A stretch of DNA of 64,000 bases from Oxytricha trifallax (taxonomy: Eukaryota; Ciliophora; Spirotrichea; Sporadotrichida; Oxytrichidae), in contig ARYC01000173.1 of the NCBI GenBank assembly GCA_000711775.1, positions 1 through 64,000 of the forward strand, read 5' to 3'. Below, one piece after another: positions 1 to 12,249 of this stretch (within the stretch, counting starts at the first letter, position 1; the number at the start of each line of letters is the position of its first letter). The notes beneath the pieces were generated by a model that was not told the origin of the DNA, searched no databases, and worked only from the letters and a program-made list of their open reading frames with translations. The position numbers and the translations under genes were made by a program.

Positions 1-3000
1 TCTAACTCTTGAGTTTGCTGAAAGGTTCAACTTATAATTTATTCTATTATATCTAAGTTGGAGTGAGTTAAAGACTGTTTGATTAGAATTGATTGATTTA
101 AGCAGTACCCGTGTTAAATTGTTGTTATGGAGAAATGTTGTATTTCGGTGTCTGACTCATAATCCCTCCACCACAATGTTTCTTTAGAGAGGAGGAAGAG
201 GAGTCCTGTCCACTTTTTATCTATGACAAGTTCTGGAGAGTTTATTTGCTTGCAAGTTGGCTTTAGTTTAGCTGCTTTAAACTTAGCTTTGTATCTCTTT
301 TTCTTTGAGAATCTGAAAAGCTTTATTGATTTTACAAAGTGTAGCTACCATCAACCCGATTCCTTTATGGAGTGAGTAAGTCATTATCATTATGCGCATA
401 TGTGAGTGAAAGCTATCTCTATCTTTGCCACAATATATTATATTCGCTCAGGCTGTTTTCCTACTTTAGTTGCTTGTGAGTATTCCATTAGTATTATTAT
501 TGAACTGTTAAACAAAGCTAGTCCATATTAGAGATGCTGAACTTATGCATGCTGCCGCTGTAACATTTTTTCAGTTCCTGAGAGCTTACAGGAAAAGTCT
601 CTAATTTTACTACACAGTAGTCATCATAAGGTCGATAATTTAAGGTTTTGAGTGCACTATTGTCCAAAGGCTTCAATTTAGTTAATTTCTCAAACAGGCG
701 CAAGTACTTGTAATTATGGTAAGGATCTTATAACTTTGAACTTTGATGGAAACTTTCAGTTTTTGTATTTTGTTCAAACTATTATTTCCTCTTGTCAACA
801 TCATCAATTATATCTTCAGTAAAACTGTCTTTAGTTCTGGAATATTCTAGCAAATTATATGTTGCAGAATTGAATGATCTCTCTTCAGAACAAAGTAAAA
901 CATTGAGGATATTGTATCGTAAGTCAAATGGTATTTCATAATTCAGTTGAATATCCTCTTTCAATGCATTGTCTTCTATCTTATTTAATTTTTCTTTTCT
1001 ATACACAAAGTTAGGAAATTCAATAACTTACAGTGATTATATAGACTCGAATACTTAAGGGACAATTTTAAGAAGGGTTTAACGGAGAGTTTTTTATATC
1101 TGTATAAGTAGAGATTCTATAGACTTAGACTCGTTGGTTTTCTTCCCTTCAAATGTTATATTGAATTCTTTCATAATTTGAACTGATTATATCATTGAGT
1201 CCAGACAGTATGCTAAACTATAATCTTGAGAATAGAAATCAATATATTTTTGCACTTTTTCCCATTAAGTTTCTATAGGAAGTTAAACACAAATACTTAC
1301 TTAGCTATTACCCATTGAGTTTTTTGGCAAAATTCCTGAAACTTTGTACATTATCTCTATTTTCGGGCTTAATTTAGTTGTATTTATATTGAGTATCCTC
1401 ATAATATGAATAACTGTCTAACTTTGGGGTTGCCATAGTGTCAATAAGTATCATCATATACTTTTCTCCTCTTCTGATATCTGCTACACAATAATCTAAC
1501 TCTTGAAAGTTATAACTATAAAAGTTAAGGCTTTGTATATTTACCAACTAAAGAATTTGACATAAAGTCTCTTAGTCTATACTAGTAATCCGCAGGAATT
1601 TAATAGATAGTTTAAGGAGGCTCTTAATCCTAGAGTTACACTGAGTAGAACCTTATCAAATACGGCTTGCTGAGGCCTATATCGAATTCTTCACTTGCAA
1701 ATAACTCATCAATCAGGTTTTCAATTATTTGCTCTTCTTTACCTTTAACTACTTCAAGTCTTTAGGGTATCTGTATAATTCCTCTCCTCATCGACATGGC
1801 CACTAGATAATAATCTTAATTTTCTCTTACAACGGCGAATTGTGATCTAGGGATAGGATTATCACTATAAAAGTAAATGAGCTCCACAATGATTGAATTC
1901 TCTCCGAATACGTAATCACAAAAATTATCCCTATTGCAGTAATGAAGTTTATAGATAGAAGGAAACATCTCCAAATTCTATTCTTCTGTATATTTTTCCA
2001 ATATCCTAATTACTTTAAACGGTTGAAGTTTGAAATTGAAGACTAAGGATTGAGTACTTAGCATAGTGGAAAAACCAGTGGGTTTAAAAAACACTCACTG
2101 GTTATATCTTCAGGCTTTGAAGAATAAAATGCGGCTAAGAGCATGAAAGTCGCTCTTAAATCATTATAAACCGGTACATTACAGAGTATATTTAACAGTC
2201 CAAGAATTTCATTGGGGTATGAATAATTCTAGGGGTTCTTATGTATCTAAGGCTTGAAAACGTAATCTGAATTGAAAGCCTAATGATAATTTCTATGCTA
2301 GAAAATTTGGTCATTTTACTCTATTTAGATATTTAATGCCTAAAAGAGGTATGCATAAGGCGATGTTAGTTACACTCGAAGAATGGTGATCCGGTGAACA
2401 TTTCCTTCTTATCTACATCACGATGTTCATTAATATATTTATTGAAGTTGATAGCGTAATCGAGAGTGCCCATTAAATGTAATGTCTCAGATTCAGAGAA
2501 TTACGGAGTAGGAAAATCACGTATTTCAAATTAGTGTAATGTACTATCATAATCCTTATCAGCTAATATATTTGCTTTGTAATTCAAGGATAATTTCTTT
2601 TAAGCTTTTATTTCAAGACGATCATAATTTTTAGTTTAAGCTTTAAACTTTGAAGCTTTTGTAATTGAATCCTTGCTCGTTAGTTTATAGCTATCGGGAT
2701 CTTTTTCAATAGCTGCACCAGATTCTCTTTTTTAGAAATAAATTTCATCTGAAAAAGACCCTTATTTTATTAAATAATCTTCTCTTCGTAAGTTATTGAC
2801 TGCTTTTTGTTTCTTTCAGATAATGATCGCTTTTTAGAAGCAGTCCTACATTTTTTTTACTTTTCTATTCTTTCCTAATCGACCAAATCTATATTGAACA
2901 CATTGTTTACAGCCATGATAGTGTTTTTGATTGTAGCGGTGGCAAGCCAATATTTTTGTTTTATGAATTCGTTCAGCTTTTCCTAAAACATTTTTAAAAG

Positions 3001-3568
3001 TTATTAACAGGAATCTGCTTGTTATTTATAAGTGAGCTGATTCACTCTTAATTTATTGATTAGAGTTTGATAATCGAGGAGTTAATCCTCTAAATAAACT
3101 TAAATTGCATGGGTATCTTGATTCAGAAGCTTAGGTATTTGTAAGTGACCTGCGTCATGGTGTCCAGAACTTAACCAATATCCTAATAATCAACTTCATT
3201 ATCATCAGAATCAATCAATGCTAAATTTAGTTTGAATTTTCGATTTTGATTGTTATTAGGATTATGATTCATTACTGAAGATACTAAATTAGAAGCATAT
3301 TAATATTGTTCGATAGATTGATTAAGAAGATCCTTTTAGTTGATTTTATGGGCATTCAAATTATCATTATTCTAGAAGTTTTGAATATCGTTCCCTTCTT
3401 CATTGTGATATTAATTCTCAATATTTAAATTGATTTCGACATTCATCTTGAATTTAGTATCTAATTCTTGCTACTCTTGCTAGCCCTTTTCTTATTCTAA
3501 GCTGTTCATATTATATGATTGACGAATTCTACATTTGCTTAACATATTTCTTTTTACTTTACGAGTCA
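1..3568 (-). pseudogene. Giant broken ORF of unknown function paired with a DDE transposase
   Basis: Read with TAA/TAG as Gln, the minus strand stays coding almost from 3568 (Met-Thr-Arg-Lys start, motif MTRKVKRNMLSKCRIRQ) to the window edge, with a few frame changes. Seen: an Asn/Gln/Lys-rich N-terminal third, then less biased sequence with segments such as EILGLLNILCNVPVYNDLR and VELIYFYSDNPIPRSQF, and a Gln/Asn-rich tail running off the window. I recognise no family. It lies head to head with the transposase starting at 4260, which suggests an accessory protein of the same element. The frame changes are simple shifts rather than pointer-flanked gaps, so decay is more likely than IES interruption. 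An interrupted host gene is the alternative. Confidence 0.5.
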
Positions 3569-4152
3569 TGAATTGAATAAATTCTCATTTAAATTATTGT
3601 CTTTTTCATAAGCTTTGAAGTAATCAGCATTATGGTCAAAGCGTATGTATTTTAAATCAGTGATCTTGGTATTTAGTATATTCTTAGAGATTTTCACAAT
3701 TTTAATATTCTGAAATGAAGTGTTATTTAACTTTTTGTTTGAAAGAGCATTTTTAAAAGGTAGAATTGCAAGTTGGTTAAGTTCAAGCTCGCTTTACTAT
3801 AAGAACTTCATTTAGCGGCTAATCAAGTTTGTTGATGAAAATAGCGTGAAGTGCTCGCATCAAGATTTTGAAGAAGTCCTCATTTCATAAATCTGGGCTT
3901 TCTATAAGTTTATCAAAATAGCAGAGAAAGAAGCTCAATTGCATTATCATCATGAGAAACAAGAAACTCAAAAATGGTACCTTTCCATTCTAGAAAATCC
4001 TGTCCTTCTACGAACTTGCATGATAAAGAATAAAGTCCTATTATTTCAAGAGGAGAGTCACCTTCTTTATATTGATATGAAATCTGTCCCACATCATTTG
4101 GTAGTAATTAAAATATTGCTTGGTCACCAATCGATTATTGCTTTCCTTCCAT
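3566..4152 (-). pseudogene. Broken ORF preceding the giant ORF
   Basis: An ATG at 4152-4150 opens a ciliate-code frame (MEGKQQSIGDQAIFQLLPND) that continues, with frame changes, through NEDFFKILMRALHAIFINK and ELNQLAILPFKNALSNKK to a TGA overlapping the ATG of the giant ORF near 3568. No family recognised. It may be the N-terminal part of the giant protein or a separate upstream ORF. It starts about 107 bp from the divergent transposase start. Confidence 0.45.
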
Positions 4153-4259
4153 TTTAATTTATAATTAAAATACTAAAGATATCTATTTATATTCTTAATG
4201 ATATTATAATATAATTAATTTGATCAAGCTTCATCTGTAAAATTATACCTAGTAATAAA
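4153..4259. promoter_or_regulatory. Short AT-rich divergent intergenic region
   Basis: About 107 bp separate two divergent start codons. The stretch is very AT-rich and could hold both promoters. No specific motif is claimed; the role is inferred from position alone. Confidence 0.3.
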
Positions 4260-7017
4260 TGAAGATCTAAAAAACAGATAACTAGAAAGCAGGTATAAAC
4301 TCACACCCTAACGAAGAGTCTAAGAATGGATCTTAATCAGAAATTTCTTGCTCATAGCAGTCGATATTAAGCGATGATTTTCTTATTTCTAATGCCTTAT
4401 CTGTAATTAAACCAAGCAAAGTTAGGGCTTAAGAGAAATCTATTGTTAAATGGACTCCTGTCGTGCTTGGTAAATTATTCCCAAACGTTATTTAGTCAAC
4501 AAAAATCAAATACAATTCTGGATAACTGCTAAACAGTGGTGAAGTCCCTGTACAAATCTAGAAGCTTACAGGTGGAGTAATCATAAAACTTCCTTAAGAA
4601 AAAATTCAAGAATATTTAGCTAGCAATGTTGATGTTTGTTACATATAAAATGATGAGGAGCTTTGCAAATTCCTTGAAGCTTACCTTCAAAGTTTTCGAC
4701 TTGCCAGAATCAGGAATAAACCAGTTATGAATAATTAAGAAAGCGACACAAGCAAAAATATTACAGGAGGATGCAAAGTTAATTAGTAACGAGGAGCTCT
4801 TAGAGGGAGTCAAAATTTAATAGATGCTCTCAACGAGACAATTAAATAAAAAGGCAAATCCTAGAAGTTAAGTAGCAATCCCTTTTTTGAAGAAAAGAGA
4901 AGCTAAGCTCGCATGTAAGAAATTAGAGGTGATTAATCTATACTATAACAAACAATTAAAGCCTCGTCAAGTGGCTAAGAAATTGAGGATGGATGTGGAT
5001 GTTGTATATAAGACTATCGAAAAGTTTAAGTACGAGGTCAAGCATAAGATTCTTGATCCTGAATCACAAAAGAAAGTGGGTAGAAAAGGGGTTTGTGGGA
5101 ACTAGCTCTTGCTTGATTCTATACAGGCCTACCTAGAACAGAACGGAATTTACGAAGTTACAGGATAGAAGCTTCATAATTATTTATTAAACCTGGCTCA
5201 AACAAAGGCAGAGTGTAAGCTACTTAAGGTGCCTTGCGTTACCACTCTTCAAAAGATTCTGTGAGATAAGTTCCATCTAAGATATGGGAAAACTCAGGCT
5301 GCTAATACAAAGTATAGAGACCCGAACTTCAATGAGAATAGGCTCTGGATTAGCAGGTTGTTGGCTCAGTTCTTATATGATGATGCAGTTATCATTTCAG
5401 TTGATGAGAGCAACTTCCGATCGGACTCGATGCCCTCAAAGTAATGGAGCTTCAACATTAAAGATATGCATCGAGATTCTGCAAATTTACAGAAGCGATA
5501 AAAAAGGTTGCAAAATGATAGCATGATCCTCGCTAGCGATGACAGACTTTTGTATGGAAAAATGCTCCTCAAAATGAATCAAAGTTCTGATTCTTCAACT
5601 TCAAAATTCTCAGAGAGCTTCCACCTGGAAAAAATTGAAAATGTTGGGGAATAATCAGAGAAGGTTTCAAATTCATTTGACTTAGGGTTTTCTAAAAATT
5701 GTAATTAAAAGGTTGGAAAAATTAAAAGTGGAAAATTCGGTGTGGCTAAGTCAATTTCGTAAGCAATTAGCAATTTTGCAATGAAATGCTTTATAGGACC
5801 TAAGGTAGGATAGGGGTTTAAAAAATATCCTAGACGCCAAAGAATCTTGTCAGCACTCCAATCTAAATTCATGGAGCGAAAGTTCAAAGGGGGTCAAAGT
5901 AGTCATCGAAAACCAGTAATTATAGTTAGAAAACCATTGAAAATACTAAGGTAATTATTAATGCATAATACTTTTAGGGAAATCCATAACTGAAACCATT
6001 AAAAAAGCAACTTCAGACCCCTTCAATGAAAACTCGGCTTGCATTTACAAAGGATCTCTCCCCGATATTAGAGGTCCCTGAGACCTCCAATTAGAAATTC
6101 AGCTTGACTAAAACTTTTCAGAGTTTCCGCATAAATAGTTCAGTGAAATCAGTAATGTCTGAAGACAATTCAGCTTCAAAAGTGAAGAGTGGTTTAACTC
6201 CTATTCTCGATAAAATATCAAAAATAAAACTGGAATCTTCGAGGAAGAAGTCTGTTGACCTAGGTGCCGAAACCAAGTTGGAAAGTCGGTTTGCGGTCAC
6301 TCCTAGGAAAATTAAAACTCTCAAGTAGCTTCCAAAAAGACTCATCGAACCCTGGGTCAGAGCAGGGAAACTTGCAGAGTGAAAGGGGCCTCTTACTAAA
6401 AGCTTTGGCCCCAGCTATTTATAGACCCTCACTTGAAAAGCATTAAGGAATACTAGAGTGAGATGAAGCAGAACCTGGGACACTATGGGATGAAAGTGAG
6501 AGAGTTGTCAATTAAGAAAAGCTCAGCTAAGAGATAGCAATTCTCAATGTCTTATATTGCTGCGATTTCCTAGGATAAAATTATCTCCAGTCAAGTGATA
6601 GAAGGAGCTTTTGACTCAGTTCTCTTTGAAAACTTTATCTACCATACCTTACGCAGTGTAAGAACTGACAAAAGAACTACACTCGAAGAAAGTGGTCCTG
6701 CTGATGGACAACGCAGTCATTCATAAATATTCAGAGATGTTAGCCACAGCCAGAAAGTTTAAAGTGAATGTGCTCTTCAACGCCGAATACTCGCCTTGGC
6801 GCAATCCAATTGAGCAGTTATTCTCCTTTACAAAGAAGGAGATGAAGATGGACACTATTCAGAACAAGTAAGTTTTAATGGGCTTTACACTTTTAGGCAA
6901 GCAATTGGTGAAGAGGGTTGCAGAAATCGTTCAGAATTTAAGAAAAGAAGGCATCCAGGAGATGTGGGCATTCAGTATTAAGAAGTGGATTCACACTCTT
7001 CGGTTCGGTTTTGTGTG
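4260..7017 (+). pseudogene. Long Tc1/IS630-type DDE transposase, broken
   Basis: ATG at 4260 begins an open ciliate-code frame of about 210 codons, unlike any transposase N-terminus I know. It then shifts frame at a T-run near 4880 into a helix-turn-helix region (KPRQVAKKLRMDVDVVYKTI). The first catalytic Asp is in IISVDESNFRSDS (about 5400), the second in VVLLMDNAVIHKY (about 6700), and the Glu in SPWRNPIEQLFSFTKKEM (about 6810). The family usually has about 90-100 residues between the two Asp. Here roughly 430 codons intervene, rich in Ser and Lys, and the usual YIAAIS block comes only after them (about 6550). In-frame TGAs near 5263 and 5990 and a few shifts mark decay. Stop TGA is near 7017. 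Confidence 0.75.
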
Positions 7018-8593
7018 ATGATGTTTGTTTCATAGCTGAAGTAGTGTATAAAACCTGTTTCCCTTTACAATTTCCCATGTCATGTCAGTTTTAAATTCAT
7101 CGCAGATTATTATAATTAATAACACTATTTATATTTTACTTAAAAATGTCCTAATTCACTCATTACAACACTCGATTCTAAAATACTGCTTCTATTTCAC
7201 ATTTGCTCTCTTAAAATGGCCACTTCCTTAGCGATTCTTCTTAGTTGGCATTTGTCTTTATATTATCGCAATCATGCATGAATGCCATATTTCGGCAAAA
7301 CTTCCAAATTTTAATGGAGTTACCCTACTTTCAAGCCCCTTTTCGGTAAATGAGAGAGGTTTTTATGAAAAAGTCCCTATTTTGCTCTAAACTACATAAG
7401 TCTCTAAAATCGCCAATTTGGCAAATCTCCCAACTTCCCTAATTATACAGACCCCTAAATTTGAGATGTATCAATTTGTACAAATACATATATAATTTTG
7501 ACCAGTCCCCTAAATTTTTTGACCAACTACTAATAAAAAAATGACACATGGCAACAAACACAGGGGTTTTGAAATTGAGGGGATTTGGGGTTTACGCATT
7601 TTTCCATTGGTCTAATTATATTATTTATTTATTTTTAATTTTATTTTCACAATTTCCTGATTCAATTCTATTTTAGCAATAGTATTAAAATTTTTTTAAC
7701 AATTTATTTAGGAAAATATAGAGTCAGATGATTTAATATTGAAAAGCATGGAATTCTCATTATTGTTCACGTAATTCATGAACTTTGAATAATAGTAGTC
7801 CCTTATAGTGAATTTTTATTGCTCAAATTCTTTGTAAAATTATTACATACTTATATTTTTATGAACAGGGATCATAAAGATAAAACTATAACTAAGCATT
7901 CCTTTAGCTTACCTTTTGTTGCAAACATTATTACTCAGATTAAATTTTTATTCTCAACAACAACACTCTATCAAGGCTTTCTTTAAAAAACCCGCTTTGT
8001 AGTGGGGTTCTTAGTTCTGTATTGCCAATTCAAAGAGACATAATCTTTTATTCAATGATTAATATTTTTCACTATTAAAATTTTAAGAATGAATTATTAC
8101 CAGTTAGATAAAATTCAATCTCGTCAATTGAATTTTTATAATAAAAATTTCCATTGCTCAAAAGCCTAAATTTAGTGGATTTGCTTAACTTCAGGTCATC
8201 TCATGAATTTCAGAGACACTCTCCTGGTGCCTCTAAAATGGCTATATTAAAATTGTGAAAAGATTAGAAAGTTTCTCTTTACTGCTCATTATCTCAGCTC
8301 GTATTAATTTTCGGCACTTAAAAATTATTGCTCTTAGTAGGCCAGCTCTTAAAACCTCGATCTGTGAAGTCTTACTAATTTTTAATGTCCATAAGATTAT
8401 TGAAATATTATTGATTGAAAAGGGCGATATCTCGAAGATCTTGCTTGCATTCATAAGAATGATATTTGTCCAAACATTTTTATAGACAACTTAATTATTT
8501 ACTTCAATTTTAATTAACTCACTCAATCCAAGTCTCTGCTCAAATGTGAACATATTTTACATTTGGAAAGAACATTGATTCTAGCTACTTATG
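7018..8593. other. AT-rich non-coding stretch
   Basis: No supported gene. It holds one terminal repeat fragment (7625-7681) and, at 7200-7620, a moderately GC-richer stretch with short motifs such as GGGGTTTTGAAATTGAGGGG. Frames open here are short and unconvincing. Confidence 0.5.
7625..7681 (-). repeat. Solo terminal repeat end of the MITE superfamily
   Basis: Its reverse complement begins TATTGCTAAAATAGAATTGA, then an AGGAAATTGTGAAAAT block. The same end is seen at 12692 (inward) and 38752. Only about the outer 55 bp match; the interior differs. Confidence 0.5.
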
Positions 8594-9396
8594 TAAAGAG
8601 CATATATTGAAATAAGAGAGGTATTTAAATTAAAATGCAAATTATTGAAGAAATATTCTAATCTTTTCTTGAAATTCTTGTCTTAATGTCTTCTTGATTC
8701 TCCTCATCTTCATGATCTTCAGCTTTTCTTGTAGTTGTTCAAAGTACTAAAAACATTCGCGTTATGATCCTGATCTTTGAGTCATCAGCTCTACTGGTGC
8801 TACAGCTGCAACCTCAGCCACTTCTTTCTATAAGAGCATCATATTCAGATTCTTTCAGGAGGAAGAGACTCCATTATGTTTAGCCAAAATTTTAAAAATC
8901 AGTAATATTTAATAAATTAAATCAGTCTGATTAAAACTTTTTAAGTTTTAATGCTTTACTATATTTGATTAAACTGATAGCTTTAATTTATAGAGAAATT
9001 TTAATAGAGATGTCTTGAATAATTTTAGTATTAAATTTATTAATTAAAGCTCAGACTGATTTAATTTATTAAATATTACTGATTTTTAAAATTTTGGCTA
9101 AACATAATGGAGTCTCTTCCTCCTGAAAGAATCTGAATATGATGCTCTTCAAGAAAGAAGTGGCTGAGGTTGCAGCTGTAGCACCAGTAGAGCTGGGGGT
9201 TTTGACGACTCAAAGATCAGGATCATAACGCGAATGTTTTTAGTACTTTGAACAACTACAAGAAAAGTTGAAGATCATGAAGATGGGGAGAATCAAGAAG
9301 ACATTAAGACAAGAATTTCAAGAAAAGATTAGAATATTTCTTCAATAATTTGCATTTTAATTTAAATACCTCTCTTATTTCAATATATGCTCTTTA
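8594..9396. mobile_element. 803-bp palindromic element P1
   Basis: Two arms of roughly 300 bp are near-perfect inverted copies, from TAAAGAGCATATATTGAAAT at 8594 to its complement ending at 9396, with TA at both edges. The AT-rich centre (about 8900-9080) contains ATTAAAACTTTTTAAGTTTT and a GATGTCTT block shared with element P2 at 41764. Each arm carries the same outward ORF in ciliate code: in the right arm it starts at about 9139 with MMLFKKEVAEVAAVAPVEL and continues Gln/Lys-rich (QYFEQLQEKLKIMKM). The right arm has 9 extra in-frame bases (GGGGTTTTG) that the left arm lacks. No transposase is present, so it is non-autonomous. Confidence 0.75.
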
Positions 9397-9593
9397 AACC
9401 CCCATATATCAATTAAGACATTAGAATTGGGATTAAGAAAATAAGATTAATAAATAATTATAATTTGGCGTATAATTTTAATGTATGGGCTAATTTTATA
9501 AAATATTTGCTCGAATGATTGTTCCTATAAAATAATCAATCAGGTTTTTGCAAATTTTATTTTTGCCTAATTATATCTAATGTCAGCTAATAA

Positions 9594-10011
9594 TATTGTA
9601 GAAATACATTTGAATTCGGAAAATTTATTATAATTAAATTAAATATAAATCAAAATCGTGGAAGTTATAGTTGGCCAATTTAAACGATCAGGGCTCATTC
9701 GATAGAGAATTCAAAATAAGCTGGATTTTACTATTGGTGGTACTATTTTATCGCATCCGTGGAGCGATTTAACTCGACTTTAATTAAACTCATCTAAATT
9801 CATTAAATTATACCCTCACATTAAATTGGAGTTAAATCGCTCCACGGATGCGATAAAATAGTACTGCCAATAGTAAAGTCCAGCTTATTTTGAATTCCCT
9901 ATCGAATGAGCCCTAGATCGTTCAAATTGGCCAACTATAACTGCCACGATTTTGATTTATATTTAATTTAATTATAATAAATTTTCCTAATTCAAATGTA
10001 TTTCTACAATA
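9594..10011. mobile_element. Palindromic TA-bounded MITE, copy 1
   Basis: A 418-bp foldback element bounded by TA. The ends follow the family consensus TTGTAGGAATACATTCGAA (here TTGTAGAAATACATTTGAAT). The arms (about 190 bp) are inverted copies of each other around a short AT-rich loop. Mid-arm it has GCATCCGTGGAGCGATTTAA, mirrored in the other arm. Other copies lie at 33009, 33605 and 48655. No ORF of note. TA boundaries fit Tc1/mariner-type mobilisation. Confidence 0.85.
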
Positions 10012-10489
10012 ATCAATTTTTAATCTAATTGTCCTTAACTCAACTCCAATCTTCGCTTCTTAATTGATCTATTAGGTTTTACAATAAATCATAATCTTTA
10101 AGAATTTGATATTAAAGAATAAATATGTTTCTAACGAAAAATATTGTTCGTATTGACAAAGTATATATTTAATGTCAAATAGTTTGATTAATTTCAAATA
10201 TTTTTATTTTATAAATTTAAAGCTTAATATACCGAAGAAATCTGATCTTTTACTCTCTATCTTACTCCTGATAAAAGAATAAAATATTAGCTTAAAGTTG
10301 ATTTTTAGAATTCACATTAATCAAAATTTAATATAAATTGTTTTCAAATTTCTTATTAGCTCAATTAATTTTAAAAAAAAGCTATAATTCTTAAGATTCG
10401 AACTCATACTAAATAGTTTAAACTAGCATCGTATACCACTTGAACATATAAATCATATTTCAGTTTGTTACTACCTACTGATATGTTGG
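10012..10489. other. AT-rich non-coding stretch
   Basis: No gene, inverted repeat or clear motif seen. Confidence 0.5.
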
Positions 10490-11145
10490 GATTATATATC
10501 CCGACTAATTCCAGTACCCTGGGATTGAAACTGTATCTGTAACATATTTTTACGAGGTAAGCGCCGGATCTGAGAGCCTACTCAGAATACGTTAGAAAGA
10601 TAAAGGGGATCTTTCAACAAAAACGCCGACCACACGGTCATGTATGTCGTAATAAAACTACTAGGCGCTACTATTTTTCATCACATTGGGTTAAGAACTT
10701 GAGAAATAATACTAGGAGCAAGGAGAAGACTGCTCAGACACCATAAAGTGCTCTACTTACTGAAAAATAGGGTGCAAAATCCTATAGAACGACACTTTAG
10801 TAAGGTATCAAAGCGGGGTTTTTCCCTCTAATAGACACTATATCGCTCCGGTAGAAAGGGCTTTTAAGTGCATAAGGTTCTATAACTAAAAACTATCAAA
10901 GATATAGATCAGCATACATCCTGTAGGACTGAAAATATAGAAGTTAAGGCACAGTCACGACTCATAGTTCTTCATGATCCGATGTGACCCACCGTATGAT
11001 TGTGAAGGAGACAAGCTTTAAGTAACTAATGATTCATATGAGTAAAAAATTCTGAGAGCCAAACAAAAACCTGGTCTTTAATACAGGACGCCAATGGTAA
11101 CGAGAAAGTGAAGAAAGAGCACAAAAAATGAGTGTATATCTGGTT
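10490..11145. other. GC-richer non-coding island
   Basis: About 650 bp markedly richer in G and C than its surroundings. TGA interrupts plus-strand frames and TCA (TGA in reverse) interrupts minus-strand frames too often for a protein. There is no long inverted repeat. It does not match an rRNA or tRNA that I recognise. It could be a non-coding MDS, an RNA gene, or a fossil of unknown origin. Confidence 0.4.
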
Positions 11146-11894
11146 GGTTTAATCCCCAGTATTAATTTCTGTAAAGCATTTAATAATAATAATAATATTT
11201 CAGTTTTATTAAATTATCTTTTTAAATATATATCTTAAATTATGATTCTTAATTTAGAATATCAAATAACTCTATTACTTTTATATTTTCGTTGAGATGA
11301 TAATGAAAATGATCAATGAATGAGAGAAATACACTTAGAGGAATTCTTAAAATTAAAGAAGAATTCCGTACTAGAACTTGAATTTTTGGAAGTTCTTAAT
11401 GTTTTGTTGATAAAGTAATACAAGAATATCAACAAAAGAAAAGTATATTAGACTTATCAAAATGAAATCAAAATATAAGAAGTGCGAGAAAATAATTATA
11501 TTAATGCCTCAAAATTACTAAAATATAATGAAACTTGTATTCTAGTTAATGATTGACATTAAACCTATTTTAGTTATAAATAAATTATAAATGAAAGTTA
11601 ATTAATGAATCTTTATAAATCTCTTATTTTCAATATAATTCTCTTGGGGTTTTAATTAATTCAATTTAAATCATCTAAAATTGTAAATTAAGTTAAATAT
11701 ATTAAATATCAAAGTTCAGCTGTAATATGCATTTTACAACATACGAAATTTTCCTATTTTTACTAATTTTTGCATCATCAATACTACTGCAATTACTATC
11801 ACTGTTGCTATTATTGCTACTCTAATATCTAATACTGACTTTAAAATTAATGCAAATATTTATGGCGATCCATTGAAATCGGAGTTTTCACAAG
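11146..11894. other. AT-rich non-coding stretch
   Basis: No supported gene. A frame in 11700-11890 on the minus strand could encode a hydrophobic stretch (VAIIATVIVIAVVLMMQ) after the neighbouring coding block, but composition alone could produce it. Confidence 0.4.
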
Positions 11895-12244
11895 CCTTCT
11901 CAGATATTTATGAATTCTTGACAAGCATCATCCAATTCTACATGACTAAACTCTTTATTGCAATTTTCTATCACCTCAGAGTGAACTCCTGGCGAGTTGA
12001 GCAACTTTGGCTATAGTTATACAAAACTCGGTTTAAATAAAACTGTTTCAAGAATTGCATAATCTTGAAGTGAGGATATATACTGAGCATCAGACTATTC
12101 ATATTATTAAGAAATCAGTAATAATCTAGCAAATACTTCTGCTAAACCTTTTTGACCAGCATCGATTTGCATGTACTGATGCAATTCTAAATGTAAAATC
12201 TACCAATCAGTTTTTTAAAAGTGACCAATTTCAACAATTTTCAT
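11895..12244 (-). CDS. MDS block of an unidentified gene
   Basis: An uninterrupted minus-strand frame of about 115 codons begins at an ATG (12244-12242, MKIVEIGHFQKTDWQILHLE) and reads through to a TGA near 11895. Composition is protein-like (QIDAGQKGLAEVFARLLL, then NSPGVHSEVIENCNKEFSHV). Six in-frame TAA/TAG codons act as Gln. After the TGA another frame resumes (SEKACENSDFNGSP), so an IES junction or shift lies there. Family unknown. A repeat element abuts the 5' side at about 12250, so the upstream sequence is probably IES. Confidence 0.65.
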
Positions 12245-12249
12245 GTTTT

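Noticed and set aside
10490-11145. GC-rich island as ribosomal RNA
   Set aside because: I could not place any conserved rRNA or tRNA motif; kept only as an unexplained island.
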